Assembly (NCBI RefSeq): GCF_025847205.1
Contig: NZ_JAOYTH010000007.1
Coordinates: 248,001-312,000, forward strand
Direction: 5' to 3'
Source: Pararhizobium sp. YC-54
Lineage (GTDB): Bacteria > Pseudomonadota > Alphaproteobacteria > Rhizobiales > Rhizobiaceae
Length of the DNA stretch: 64,000 nt
The notes below the pieces were generated by a model. That model saw only the letters and a program-made list of their open reading frames with translations, was not told where the DNA came from and made no database searches. A program made the translations under genes and the position numbers. This document shows, in pieces, positions 27,044-36,039 of this stretch (position 1 is the first letter of the stretch; every line of letters starts with the position of its first letter).

Positions 27044-28446
27044 CTGACAATATTGCATTCAAAGATGTGAAAGGCCTGAAAGAGCTCATTTCATCCGGCG
27101 AGATCACGCCGGCGGAACTTGTCGACGTATTCGCTGAGCGGATCGATCGCTACAACGGCATTTCGAAGGCATTCATCACGCCGACGCCTGAAGATGCCAA
27201 GAAGCAGGCCGCAGATCTTTCACGCGACGACCTGAGCGCCTCCCCCTTCGCCGGGATTCCATATGCGTCAAAAGACTTGTTCGATGTTAAGGGGGTTCTC
27301 ACCTCCGCAGGCTCGAAAGTCTTTCACGATCGCGTAGCATCCTCCGATGCTTTTGCAATATCGAAGCTTCGGAATGCGCACGCCATTAGCTTGGGCAAAA
27401 CCAACCTTCACGAGTTTGCCTACGGCGCGACGGGCGAGAACGAGGTTTATGGCACCTGTGTAAATGCCTACGACACGACCCGGCTCGCCGGTGGCTCGTC
27501 CAGCGGATCGGCTGCGGCTGTGGCATTCGGGCTGGTCCCCGCTGCACTTGGGACCGACACGGGCGGCTCAGTCCGCGCACCGGCTGCACTCAACGGTCTG
27601 GTGGGTCTTAAGCCGACGATCGGGCGTGTCCCCACTACTGGCGTCGTTCCGTACTGCTGGACGCTCGATCATGTCGGCTTGATGACGAGGACTATCGAGG
27701 ACTGTGCGGATCTGCTTGGTATTGTTGCTGGATACGATTCGTCAGATTCGGCTTCCGTGAACCGGCCTGTAGAAGACTACACTTCTGCACTTGGTCAGGA
27801 TATCGCGGGGTTACGTGTCGGCATACCTCGCAATTTCTATTATGATCGGGCTGATGACGAAATTCTCGCCGAGCTTGAGAGAGTGAAGGAGTTCCTGGCA
27901 TCAGCGGGAGCGGTTTTGGTTCCTGTCACATTCCCAGATATGGAGCATAGCCGAACGGTCTCGCTGACCGTGCAGATGCCGGAAGCTCTAAGTGCCCATT
28001 CGGCCTACGTGCAGGAACGAGGTGAGCTTTACGGTACCGATTTCCGCGCCGGCCTTGCTCTCGGGCAATGTATTCTTGCAGAGCACTATGTCAAAGCGAA
28101 GCGCTTCGTAGAGGTTTATCGCCAGGAAACCAACAAGCTCTTCGATGAGGTCGACGTGATCCTCACACCCGCGACCCCTGAAATCGCACAAAAGCTTGGG
28201 ACAGTTAAGGTCACCAGAAATGGCGTCAGCGAGGCGATCGGTAACGCGATTACGCGATACACGACTTTCTTCAACATGACGGGTCACCCCGCGCTGACCA
28301 TGCCGTGTGGGATGCACTCGGAGGGGCTTCCAATCGGGCTGCAGCTGGTAGGTCGATACTTCGATGAAAGGACGATCCTGCAAACAGCGTATGCTATCGA
28401 GCGGAGCGGTCGCTTTTCCATCCCACTACCACGCTTGGCTGTGTGA
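27040..28446 (+). CDS. amidase-signature hydrolase (GatA/AtzE-like)
   Basis: The 468-residue enzyme belongs to the amidase-signature family and hydrolyses an amide or carbamoyl bond in the cytoplasm. The Ser-cisSer-Lys triad is visible: Lys in PYASKDLFDV, and the Gly/Ser-rich block LAGGSSSGSAAAVA followed by GTDTGGSVRAPAA. It overlaps the small GatC-like gene by 4 bp. With the upstream M24 hydrolase it forms a two-step hydrolytic module, parallel to M24 plus nitrilase in unit 1. It is not a tRNA amidotransferase subunit in context, because no gatB is near. Confidence 0.85.
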   Translation: MTDNIAFKDVKGLKELISSGEITPAELVDVFAERIDRYNGISKAFITPTPEDAKKQAADLSRDDLSASPFAGIPYASKDLFDVKGVLTSAGSKVFHDRVASSDAFAISKLRNAHAISLGKTNLHEFAYGATGENEVYGTCVNAYDTTRLAGGSSSGSAAAVAFGLVPAALGTDTGGSVRAPAALNGLVGLKPTIGRVPTTGVVPYCWTLDHVGLMTRTIEDCADLLGIVAGYDSSDSASVNRPVEDYTSALGQDIAGLRVGIPRNFYYDRADDEILAELERVKEFLASAGAVLVPVTFPDMEHSRTVSLTVQMPEALSAHSAYVQERGELYGTDFRAGLALGQCILAEHYVKAKRFVEVYRQETNKLFDEVDVILTPATPEIAQKLGTVKVTRNGVSEAIGNAITRYTTFFNMTGHPALTMPCGMHSEGLPIGLQLVGRYFDERTILQTAYAIERSGRFSIPLPRLAV

Positions 28447-28447
28447 C

Positions 28448-28648
28448 ATGTCGACGAACTTGTTCGGATCACTGGTCAAAGCTGCACGTGGGTTGATTTC
28501 CGCGCGCTCATTGCCTCGCACTCAACGCCCCGTCATTTTGGGTACCGGCCTTCCCGAGGCGCTGCGTCTGGTGGGGCCAAGGTGCAATGAAGAATTCATT
28601 CTTCACGTGGCCAAGTCCATCGAAGAACGTGAAGCCGCGAAGGTCTGA
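28448..28648 (+). CDS. small protein of unknown function in amidase operon
   Basis: This 66-residue ORF (MSTNLFGSLVKAARGLISAR...) begins one base after the amidase stop and ends 38 bp before a strong terminator, so it is very likely translated as the last gene of unit 3. It is basic in its first half, has one Cys (PRCNEEF), and shows no signal peptide or membrane span. I do not recognise the family. Confidence 0.55.
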   Translation: MSTNLFGSLVKAARGLISARSLPRTQRPVILGTGLPEALRLVGPRCNEEFILHVAKSIEEREAAKV

Positions 28649-28686
28649 CGATTCGCGAACTGTTCGCGAACAAACTTCTTAGTTGA

Positions 28687-28718
28687 GCGTCCGGGCAAGG
28701 CCCGGACGCTTCGTTTTT
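28687..28718 (+). terminator. rho-independent terminator of unit 3
   Basis: A perfect 10-bp stem GCGTCCGGGC / GCCCGGACGC with a three-base AAG loop is followed by TTCGTTTTT. It lies 38 bp after the last gene of unit 3 and just before the convergent AraC-type gene. Confidence 0.9.
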
Positions 28719-28732
28719 GGTTGCGAGTAAGG

Positions 28733-29698
28733 TCAGCGCACGACCGTCATGTCACGTCGACTGTCGATCCGGCGCTGTCGCGGCGTTATCTTGAACTGAT
28801 CGCGGAAAGCTCGGGAAAAATGCGAAAGACTGGAAAAACCCGAAGCAACGGCCACCTCGGTGATCGGCAACGTCGATTGCTGCAGAAGTTCGTTCGCTTT
28901 CGCTAGACGCAACCGCCTATAGAATTGCATGATGGGCTCGCCAATTTGCTCGCTGAAAAGCCGCTGGAGTTGGCGCGAACTCAAGCCGGACAAATCAGCG
29001 ATTTGCTGCTCCGTCAAAGGATCAGCCAGGTGACTAGCCATGAGGTCGGTCGCCGCGACTAAAGCCGGATGACTGATCGACAGTTGCTGAGCAAGACTTG
29101 ATTTAGAAGGATCATTCGCCATCCTCATCTGGGTATGAATGAACCAGTCGCTCACGGCTTGAGCGAACTTGGTCCCGTGTTCGGAGGCCACGATTGCGAG
29201 CATCATATCAAGGGCCGAAACCCCACCAGCGCAGGTGTACCGGTCGCGGTCGATCACGAACAGTCGACGTTCGACAAGGAAGTCGGACGACAGCTCTTGT
29301 AGAGCCTCGATGTGCTGCCAGTGGACTGCGAACCTTCGATTTTCCATTAGACCTAGCCGCGCAAGTATCGCCGGTCCGCCGGAGATGCCGCCTAGCTTGA
29401 CATTTCGCCCACTTAGTCGCCGCAGGTATCGATTGAGCTCGGGATCTTCGTAACTCATCGGATTGCCGCCCGCGACGACCAGAACGATATCGTAGTCCAG
29501 GCCCGCGTCAGTCAAGGGAAGCGTCTCAAACTCACCTCCTGCAGTTGAGCGTGCCCTACCTCCGCCTGTCGAGAGGAAGCTGATGTCGTAGAGCTTTTGT
29601 CCGGCAAGGTGGTTTGCAGCTCTCAACGGTTCGACCGCAGAGGCTGTGGCCATAAGAGAGTAGCCGGCTGTCAGAATGAATGCGACGTGCATAGCCAT
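28733..29698 (-). CDS. GlxA/GbdR-type AraC transcriptional activator
   Basis: The 321-residue regulator has an N-terminal DJ-1/PfpI (GATase1-like) domain (about 1-190) and a C-terminal AraC double helix-turn-helix (about 215-312: TEQQIADLSGLSSRQLQRLF, ITEVAVASGFSSLSHFSRAF). This architecture includes GbdR, CdhR, SouR and ArgR, regulators of glycine betaine, carnitine and sarcosine catabolism in Pseudomonas. It is divergent from soxBDAG, so it most likely activates that operon in response to an N-methylated amino acid. The ligand is inferred, not shown. Confidence 0.9.
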   Translation of the reverse strand: MAMHVAFILTAGYSLMATASAVEPLRAANHLAGQKLYDISFLSTGGGRARSTAGGEFETLPLTDAGLDYDIVLVVAGGNPMSYEDPELNRYLRRLSGRNVKLGGISGGPAILARLGLMENRRFAVHWQHIEALQELSSDFLVERRLFVIDRDRYTCAGGVSALDMMLAIVASEHGTKFAQAVSDWFIHTQMRMANDPSKSSLAQQLSISHPALVAATDLMASHLADPLTEQQIADLSGLSSRQLQRLFSEQIGEPIMQFYRRLRLAKANELLQQSTLPITEVAVASGFSSLSHFSRAFRDQFKITPRQRRIDSRRDMTVVR

Positions 29699-29779
29699 TA
29701 GGGTCCGTGGATACTGTCAAATGAAACGGTCAATAGTGGCAGAAAATGTATAATTAGCGTCCTTATGAGGCAATAGGAC

Positions 29780-29798
29780 AATGACGCAACGTGTCATT
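29780..29798. promoter_or_regulatory. AATGAC-N7-GTCATT inverted repeat in sox promoter
   Basis: Six-base inverted arms AATGAC (29780-29785) and GTCATT (29793-29798) lie in the AraC-sox divergent interval, about 90 bp upstream of soxB. They could be the binding site of the AraC-type activator or part of a promoter. Confidence 0.35.
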
Positions 29799-29888
29799 TT
29801 TTGATGGAAATGATCCGACACACGCTCCGTGCGCGGGACGTCGTTCCAGGTCAGATTTACCCGCTTTTCACGTGACAGGACCGGCACA

Positions 29889-31127
29889 ATGGTTTTTGCG
29901 CTACTAAAATATGGCATGACGGGCCGGTACCCAGCTCGCCAGGAAATTCCCCTCACGCCTGAGCTCCAACCACATTACGACGTGGTGATCATCGGCGGCG
30001 GTGGCCACGGAGCCTCGCTTGCTTATCACCTCGCCAAGAACCATAACATTCGCAACGTGGCGATCTTGGAAAAGGGGTATCTCGGCGGCGGCAACACGGC
30101 TCGTAACACGACTGTTATCCGATCGAATTATACCGACCAACGGTCAATCAAGTTTTATGCCAAGTCGCTTCGGCTGTACGAGTCTCTTTCGAACGAACTT
30201 GATTACAATATGATGTACTCCAGACGGGGACAGCTAACGCTCTCCCACTCCGATGGGGTCTCACGATCGCTACGATTGCGCGCCGACGCAGGCGTTTTCT
30301 GTGGCGAGGCTAATGAAATTCTCGATCGCAAGCAGATCAAGGATCTCGTCCCCTCACTCAATCTCGATATCAAAGGCATGCCCATCCTTTCGGGTCTATG
30401 GCATAAAAACGCTGCGATTGCGCGTCACGATGCTGTTGTCTGGGGATACGCGATCAGGGCCTGCGAGCGCGGCGTTGAATTGCATCAGCGCACCGAAGTC
30501 CTTGGAATGGATGTCGCGAACAATAAAGTGACGCGGGTCAGAACAAATCGTGGTGATATCTCTGCTGGTCTCGTTGTTCAATGTGTTGCAGGGTACTCAT
30601 CTGTCGTCGCAAAGATGGTCGGCTTGAAATTGCCAATCCGGAGCTATCCGCTTCAGGCAATGGTTACCCATCCAGTTAAGCCATTTCTTGACCCGATGGT
30701 CTCTTCGACAGCGTTGCACTGCTATATTTCGCAGTCCGCGCGAGGAGAGCTCGTGATCGGCGGCGGCTCAGACCCATATGAGCTTTACAATACTCGCTCG
30801 ACCCTTGAACTAAAGGAAGGTCTCGCAGCGTCGGCCTTGGAACTGTTTCCGTTTATCGGTGAGCTCAAGGTGCTCCGTCAATGGGCAGGCATTACCGACA
30901 TGACCCCCGACTACAGCCCGATCATGGGGCAAAGTCCGATTTCAAATTATTGGCTCGATGCCGGTTGGGGCACGTGGGGCTTCAAGGCAACGCCGGCTAG
31001 CGGGTACTTCATGGCGCAGGCCATGGCTAACAATCGAGTTCCTGATGAAATCCGACCCTTCCAGCTTGAGCGGTTCGATCGCTTCGATCTGGTTAATGAG
31101 ATGGGTGCTACGGCCGCGAGTCACTGA
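29889..31127 (+). CDS. soxB: sarcosine oxidase beta subunit
   Basis: SoxB is the FAD/covalent-FMN subunit of heterotetrameric sarcosine oxidase, which demethylates sarcosine to glycine while passing the methyl carbon to tetrahydrofolate. The 412 residues have the dinucleotide motif VVIIGGGGHGASLA (32-45) and His180 in ARHDAVVWGY, in the region that carries the FMN-linking His. The ATG at 29889 gives the family length; an upstream Met at 29829 reads unlike the family. It is the first gene of unit 4. Dimethylglycine or another secondary amine may be the real substrate. Confidence 0.92.
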   Translation: MVFALLKYGMTGRYPARQEIPLTPELQPHYDVVIIGGGGHGASLAYHLAKNHNIRNVAILEKGYLGGGNTARNTTVIRSNYTDQRSIKFYAKSLRLYESLSNELDYNMMYSRRGQLTLSHSDGVSRSLRLRADAGVFCGEANEILDRKQIKDLVPSLNLDIKGMPILSGLWHKNAAIARHDAVVWGYAIRACERGVELHQRTEVLGMDVANNKVTRVRTNRGDISAGLVVQCVAGYSSVVAKMVGLKLPIRSYPLQAMVTHPVKPFLDPMVSSTALHCYISQSARGELVIGGGSDPYELYNTRSTLELKEGLAASALELFPFIGELKVLRQWAGITDMTPDYSPIMGQSPISNYWLDAGWGTWGFKATPASGYFMAQAMANNRVPDEIRPFQLERFDRFDLVNEMGATAASH

Positions 31128-31137
31128 GGAGCCAAAC

Positions 31138-31413
31138 ATGAAGATCATGACATGCCCTCTCAATGGGCCCCGCAACATAACCGAGTTCCAGTGCCATGGC
31201 GAAGTGCATCACGAGGTGGATCCGACAACTGCCAGCGACAAGGAGTGGTCTGACTACCTTTGGATGTCGAACAATACTGCAGGTGTCGTCCGTGAATGGT
31301 GGTGTCATACACCGTCCAATTATTGGTTTCTTGCTGAGCGAAACACAGTGACAGACGAGATTTTAGCCACCTTTGCCGTGCCTGCAGACGGCCCGTTGGG
31401 AGAGGTGAAATGA
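31138..31413 (+). CDS. soxD: sarcosine oxidase delta subunit, divergent zinc site
   Basis: SoxD is the small zinc-binding subunit of heterotetrameric sarcosine oxidase. The 91 residues keep the fold marks GPRNITEF and REWW, but of the four zinc ligands known in the Corynebacterium enzyme (Cys6, Cys9, His59, Cys63) only Cys6 and His57 are kept; the others are Asn9 and Asn61. Zinc binding may be lost or rearranged (Cys19 and Cys56 are extra). It overlaps soxA by 4 bp. Confidence 0.85.
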   Translation: MKIMTCPLNGPRNITEFQCHGEVHHEVDPTTASDKEWSDYLWMSNNTAGVVREWWCHTPSNYWFLAERNTVTDEILATFAVPADGPLGEVK

Positions 31414-34295
31414 GCCAGCAGATAGCACGACAAGGCCTACTAATTGACGGATCTCAGAAGATCCGCTTCACATTCGATGGCAAGCAGTTCGAGGGTGTAG
31501 CGGGAGATACCATTGCGTCTGCGCTTGCCGCCAACAACGAATGGATACTGTCCCGGTCGTTCAAATATCATCGGCCGCGCGGTGTCCTGACCATGGCCGC
31601 GCAAGATGCCAATACCCTCGTACAGGTTGGCAATGAGGTCAGCGTGTTTGCAGACCGTCACCGCATCTCGGAAGGATTGGCAGTACGCGCACAGAATGTC
31701 AGCCATTCCGCGAGGAAGGATAGCGGGTTCATAATGAACCGCTTCTCCCGGTTCATGCCCGTCGGATTTTATTACCGAACCTTCTTCAAGCCCAAGGGCA
31801 TATGGGAGAAGGTTTGGGAACCGCGGATCAGAGCCAAAGCGGGCCTCGGGACGCTCGATATCAATGAAGCCACAGACGGCTACTATGACAAGGCATACGG
31901 TTGGTACGACGTTATCGTTGTAGGCGCGGGACCCGCAGGGTTGGCCGCAGCTATCGCGGCGGCGGACGCCGGTGCATCCGTCCTCATCGTCGATGAGAAC
32001 CCGGTCATCGGTGGCGCGCTGAACTACGCCCGTCACAACGGGACAAACGACCTCGCGGAGAAGGTGAAGGCACATCCGAAGATCGAGATCTGGACGGACG
32101 CCATCTGCAACGCCTGGTATGCTGACAACTGGCTGCCCGTCATTCGTGACAACCGATTGCACAAGCTTCGGGCCAAACAAGTCGTTCTGGCAACGGGCAT
32201 GATCGAGCAGCCCTCGCAGTTCCGTAACAATGACCTGCCGGGGATCATGCAAGGATCGGCCGCTCAGCGCCTTATGAAGCTCTATGGAGTCAAGCCCGGC
32301 CAACGGGCCGTGGTACTTGCATCAAATGACGATGCCTACGGTGTTGCGCTCGATCTGCTTGATGCAGGCGTGCGGCTTGCCGCCGTCTGTGATCTTCGAA
32401 AGGGCGGCATTACGGGACCCAACCGGGCTCAACTAAAATCACGCAACGTGGAAGTACTTGACGGCTGGTGCATCTGGGAAGCAAGGCCCGCAGCTGGTCA
32501 CAAACACGTTGACGTAGTTGAACTGGCAGAGCTGGATGAGATGGGCAAAGCAGGAAAGCTCCGTCTCCGCTTCGATTGCGATCTCGTGTGCATGTCGGTC
32601 GGTTATATCCCTGCCTATCAGCTCCCCCTACAAGCGCGTGGAAAACTCTCTTACGACGAGGGCACTGCGCAATTTACAATCCATGGACAAGACGAGGCAG
32701 TTCTACTTGCAGGATCGGTTGACGGATTTTTTGATGTCGATAGCTGCATTACCGACGGCCTCGCCCAAGGGGCGCAGGCTGCTGTAAACTGCGGTTATTT
32801 TGTTCAAGAGAAGCCGTCACGCCTCTCCCGTCCGGCTCTTTCGCCTAACCATCATCGTCCAATCTTCCCTCATCCCGCCGGTAAGGACTTCGTCGATTTC
32901 GATGAAGATCTGCAGGTCAAGGACATCAAGAACGCCGTCGCGGACGGCTATCGCGAACTCGAACTGGTTAAACGCTTTTCCACCGTTGGGATGGGACCGA
33001 GCCAAGGACGTCACGCCGCTCTTGCTACTGCAATGCTCGTTTCGAAGGAGACGGGGCGGACAATCAGCAAAGTCGGGGTAACAACCGCCAGGCCTCCGGT
33101 CACGACGGAAAAGATTGCAACGTTGGCAGGACGCAAGTTCACTCCGATGCGTCGCACCCCGATGCACGACCTGCATGCTGAGGCGGGAGCGTCGTGGCTC
33201 CTCGCTGGAAACTGGATGCGGCCGGCCTTCTACGGCAAGGGCGCCGACGACAGGAAAATTATAGCCGAAGAGGTTCTTAATGCCCGTAACAATGTGGGCA
33301 TGATTGATGTGTCGACTCTCGGTGGCCTAGATGTCCGGGGACCGGACGCCGCAGAGTTTCTTAATCGGATGTACACATTCGCGTACGCCAAGCTTCCGAT
33401 CGGTAAAACTCGATATCTGTTGATGACCAATGAAGCAGGTACGGTAATCGACGATGGTGTCGCGTGCCGGCGAGGTGAGCAGTACTTTTATGTTACGGCC
33501 ACGACGACGGGCGTCGATCGAATTTACCGGAATATGCTCTGGTGGAATGCGCAATGGCGGCTCGATGTCGATATTGCCAATGTCACGGCCGCTTATTCAG
33601 GCGTCAATCTAGCCGGCCCAAATGCCCGCAGGGTACTCGAAAAGCTGACCGACGACATTGATGTCTCCGCGGAGCAGTTCCCCTATCTCGCCTATCGTGA
33701 GGGTAAAGTCGTCGGCATTCCAGCACGCGTCTTCCGCGTTGGCTTCATCGGTGAGCTAGGTTACGAAATCCACGTCCCGTCACGATACGGCGCAGAGCTT
33801 TGGCGCGCTATCCAGGAGGCAGGCCAAGCGTACAGTATCAAGCCATTTGGGCTTGAGGCCCAGCGTGTCATGCGGCTGGAGAAGGGGCATGTCATTGTCG
33901 GACAGGATACTGACGGCATGACCACGCCGGAAGAACTCGATATGACTTGGGCCGTCGCAAAATCGAAGCCGTTCTTTGTTGGAAAGCGCAGCCTCGAGAT
34001 TCGGGACAAAGCGCTGTCAACCCGTCGGCTAGTTGGCTTTTCGCTAGATCAGATGCCGTCATCCGCCCTGCAAGAATCCAATCTTGTCGTAAAGGGAGGT
34101 GAAATCGTCGGGTTTGTGACGTCTCTCACCCGTTCGCCAACACTCTCCAAGGTCATTGGGCTTGCGTATGCAGATCGCGAGGACGCGACCTTGGGAGGTC
34201 GCATCGTAATTCGGGCGAGTGACGGCAGCCAGCATTCCGCTGAAGTCGTTTCACCACATTTCTACGATCCCGAAAACAAGCGGCAGGAGATGTAA
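31410..34295 (+). CDS. soxA: sarcosine oxidase alpha subunit
   Basis: SoxA is the large NAD- and folate-binding subunit, 961 residues, close to the family length. In order: N-terminal domain with the signature SFKYHRPRGVLT (about residues 50-61), Rossmann/NAD region DVIVVGAGPAGLAAAIAAAD (about 167), a second dinucleotide-binding part, and a C-terminal GcvT-like aminomethyltransferase domain (about 590-960) that binds tetrahydrofolate. It lies between soxD and soxG with minimal spacing. Confidence 0.93.
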   Translation: MSQQIARQGLLIDGSQKIRFTFDGKQFEGVAGDTIASALAANNEWILSRSFKYHRPRGVLTMAAQDANTLVQVGNEVSVFADRHRISEGLAVRAQNVSHSARKDSGFIMNRFSRFMPVGFYYRTFFKPKGIWEKVWEPRIRAKAGLGTLDINEATDGYYDKAYGWYDVIVVGAGPAGLAAAIAAADAGASVLIVDENPVIGGALNYARHNGTNDLAEKVKAHPKIEIWTDAICNAWYADNWLPVIRDNRLHKLRAKQVVLATGMIEQPSQFRNNDLPGIMQGSAAQRLMKLYGVKPGQRAVVLASNDDAYGVALDLLDAGVRLAAVCDLRKGGITGPNRAQLKSRNVEVLDGWCIWEARPAAGHKHVDVVELAELDEMGKAGKLRLRFDCDLVCMSVGYIPAYQLPLQARGKLSYDEGTAQFTIHGQDEAVLLAGSVDGFFDVDSCITDGLAQGAQAAVNCGYFVQEKPSRLSRPALSPNHHRPIFPHPAGKDFVDFDEDLQVKDIKNAVADGYRELELVKRFSTVGMGPSQGRHAALATAMLVSKETGRTISKVGVTTARPPVTTEKIATLAGRKFTPMRRTPMHDLHAEAGASWLLAGNWMRPAFYGKGADDRKIIAEEVLNARNNVGMIDVSTLGGLDVRGPDAAEFLNRMYTFAYAKLPIGKTRYLLMTNEAGTVIDDGVACRRGEQYFYVTATTTGVDRIYRNMLWWNAQWRLDVDIANVTAAYSGVNLAGPNARRVLEKLTDDIDVSAEQFPYLAYREGKVVGIPARVFRVGFIGELGYEIHVPSRYGAELWRAIQEAGQAYSIKPFGLEAQRVMRLEKGHVIVGQDTDGMTTPEELDMTWAVAKSKPFFVGKRSLEIRDKALSTRRLVGFSLDQMPSSALQESNLVVKGGEIVGFVTSLTRSPTLSKVIGLAYADREDATLGGRIVIRASDGSQHSAEVVSPHFYDPENKRQEM

Positions 34296-34296
34296 C

Positions 34297-34923
34297 ATGG
34301 CTGCAATCGCAAGAAGCCCTTTCGCCGGAAGGGTCAATAGCAATCATAGCCGTGCACTCGCGCCCGCTGACGTGATCATCCATGACCTCTCACCTAACGG
34401 GAGGACTGGGTTCAAGGGAGTTGGTACGACTGATTGGTTGACAACAAAGGTGCCCAGCATTCCTGAGCGTCCGAACAGGGCCACTACGCTTTCGGATGGC
34501 TCAATCGTCGCGAGGCTCGGAAAAGACGAATATCTCCTTCTGAACGGGCGGAAATCTTCGATCTCTCTATCTGCCGGACTAGACGAGACTTGGGCCAGCG
34601 AGAGCACCACGTCCGCGAGCCGGATGGGCTATCCGCTGCCGCGCGCTGACAGCCATAGCTGGCTCTACCTTGAAGGCAAGAGCGTGCCGGAAATGATGGC
34701 CAAAATCTGCGGTGTCGACTTGCGCGAACAGAGTTTTCCGGAAGGCGAGATCGCACAAACTATCGTCGCGCGCATCGGAGCTGTGATTATCCGAGAGGTT
34801 GGCGTGACGTCCGAGGGGCTGCACCTTCTGACCGACTTCGCTTCCGCGGATTATCTCTGGGAAGTGCTGGAAGATGCCTCCGCAGAATACGGCGGCGGTT
34901 TTGTTCTCAACGGTCGGCAGTGA
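34297..34923 (+). CDS. soxG: sarcosine oxidase gamma subunit
   Basis: This is the fourth subunit of the heterotetramer, 208 residues, GcvT-like in fold. It starts one base after the soxA stop (ATG 34297, MAAIARSPFAGR). Sequence conservation is low in this family; RLGKDEYLLL and the C-terminal ADYLWEVLEDAS segment, together with gene order BDAG, support the call. An in-frame extension to 34219 lies inside soxA and is not used. Confidence 0.88.
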   Translation: MAAIARSPFAGRVNSNHSRALAPADVIIHDLSPNGRTGFKGVGTTDWLTTKVPSIPERPNRATTLSDGSIVARLGKDEYLLLNGRKSSISLSAGLDETWASESTTSASRMGYPLPRADSHSWLYLEGKSVPEMMAKICGVDLREQSFPEGEIAQTIVARIGAVIIREVGVTSEGLHLLTDFASADYLWEVLEDASAEYGGGFVLNGRQ

Positions 34924-34928
34924 CGGTC

Positions 34929-36017
34929 ATGTTCCAATTCAATTCCGACAACGGATCGCCCGTTTGTGAGCCGGTGATGAAAGCGTTGATCGCCTGCAAC
35001 GAAGGCGTTGAGACGGCGTACGGAGCAGATCAGGTTACCGCGCAGTTGAAATCCGCCTACTCAGAATTTTTTGAGCGCGAGGTCTATATTTTTCCGGTCG
35101 CATCCGGCACGGCAGGCAACGGTCTCGCACTCGGTGCCATCACGCCACCCTACGGAACGATCTTCTGCCACGAAACCTCGCATATCGTCACAACAGAAGG
35201 CGGGGCACCAGAATTTTACAGTGGTGGCGGACGTATGCGTCTCCTCCCCGGTGATCACAACAAGATATCCCCGCGCGAATTTAACGAGGCTCTCCAAAGG
35301 CACGGGATTGGTAACGCACACCATATGGCTGCGAGTGCTATCAGCATAACCCAGGCCACGGAGGCAGGCACTCTTTATCAGTTAGACGAACTCGCCGCGT
35401 TAAGCGAGACCGCGCATCGCTTGGGATTGAAGGTACACCTGGATGGCGCCAGGATCTCCAACGCCCTAGTATCCATGCAATCCAGCCCCGCTGAGATGAC
35501 CTGGAAAGCTGGCGTAGATGTCGTGACGTTCGGCACTACCAAGAACGGTACGATGAACGCAGAGGCGGTCATCGCGTTTGATCCTGACCTCGCAAGGGTG
35601 CTTGGTTACATGCACAAACGTGCCGGGCATCTTTTTTCGAAAATGCGGTTTATGTCGGCTCAACTCCTGAGCTTTCTTGAAAATGATCTGTGGCGATCGA
35701 ATGCGAGCCAGGCAAACAGCAACGCAACCCGCATTACGCGCGCGTTAAAGGGCTGCGATGACGTCGAGTTCGCCCATCCTGTCGACATCAACGAGATTTT
35801 CGTATCCCTCCCGCAAGGATTATCGCGAGCTCTCGCTGACTGTGGAATCAACCTCAGGCCTTGGCCAATGAGTAGTGGCAGGGACGGTTTCCGTCTGGTT
35901 CTCAGCTACTGCGACAGCGCCGACGATCTCGAACTTTTCGAGAAGACCTGCCGCGACTATGCGCGAGACGCCCTCGTCTCGGCTGACGGCAATCAGCAAT
36001 CTCCCAGCATCGGCTGA
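34929..36017 (+). CDS. low-specificity L-threonine aldolase-like PLP enzyme
   Basis: The 362-residue fold-type-I PLP enzyme resembles L-threonine aldolases, which split beta-hydroxy amino acids into glycine and an aldehyde. FNSDNGSPVCEPVM at the N terminus, HLDGARISNAL (PLP-binding Asp and Arg) and the Schiff-base Lys in FGTTKNGTMNAEA are visible. In other bacteria sox operons carry glyA (serine hydroxymethyltransferase) here. An aldolase may process the glycine produced by Sox or act on a hydroxylated precursor. A GTG at 34920 overlapping the soxG stop is an alternative start. Confidence 0.85.
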   Translation: MFQFNSDNGSPVCEPVMKALIACNEGVETAYGADQVTAQLKSAYSEFFEREVYIFPVASGTAGNGLALGAITPPYGTIFCHETSHIVTTEGGAPEFYSGGGRMRLLPGDHNKISPREFNEALQRHGIGNAHHMAASAISITQATEAGTLYQLDELAALSETAHRLGLKVHLDGARISNALVSMQSSPAEMTWKAGVDVVTFGTTKNGTMNAEAVIAFDPDLARVLGYMHKRAGHLFSKMRFMSAQLLSFLENDLWRSNASQANSNATRITRALKGCDDVEFAHPVDINEIFVSLPQGLSRALADCGINLRPWPMSSGRDGFRLVLSYCDSADDLELFEKTCRDYARDALVSADGNQQSPSIG

Positions 36018-36039
36018 CATGGATCCAGGAAGTGAAGAT

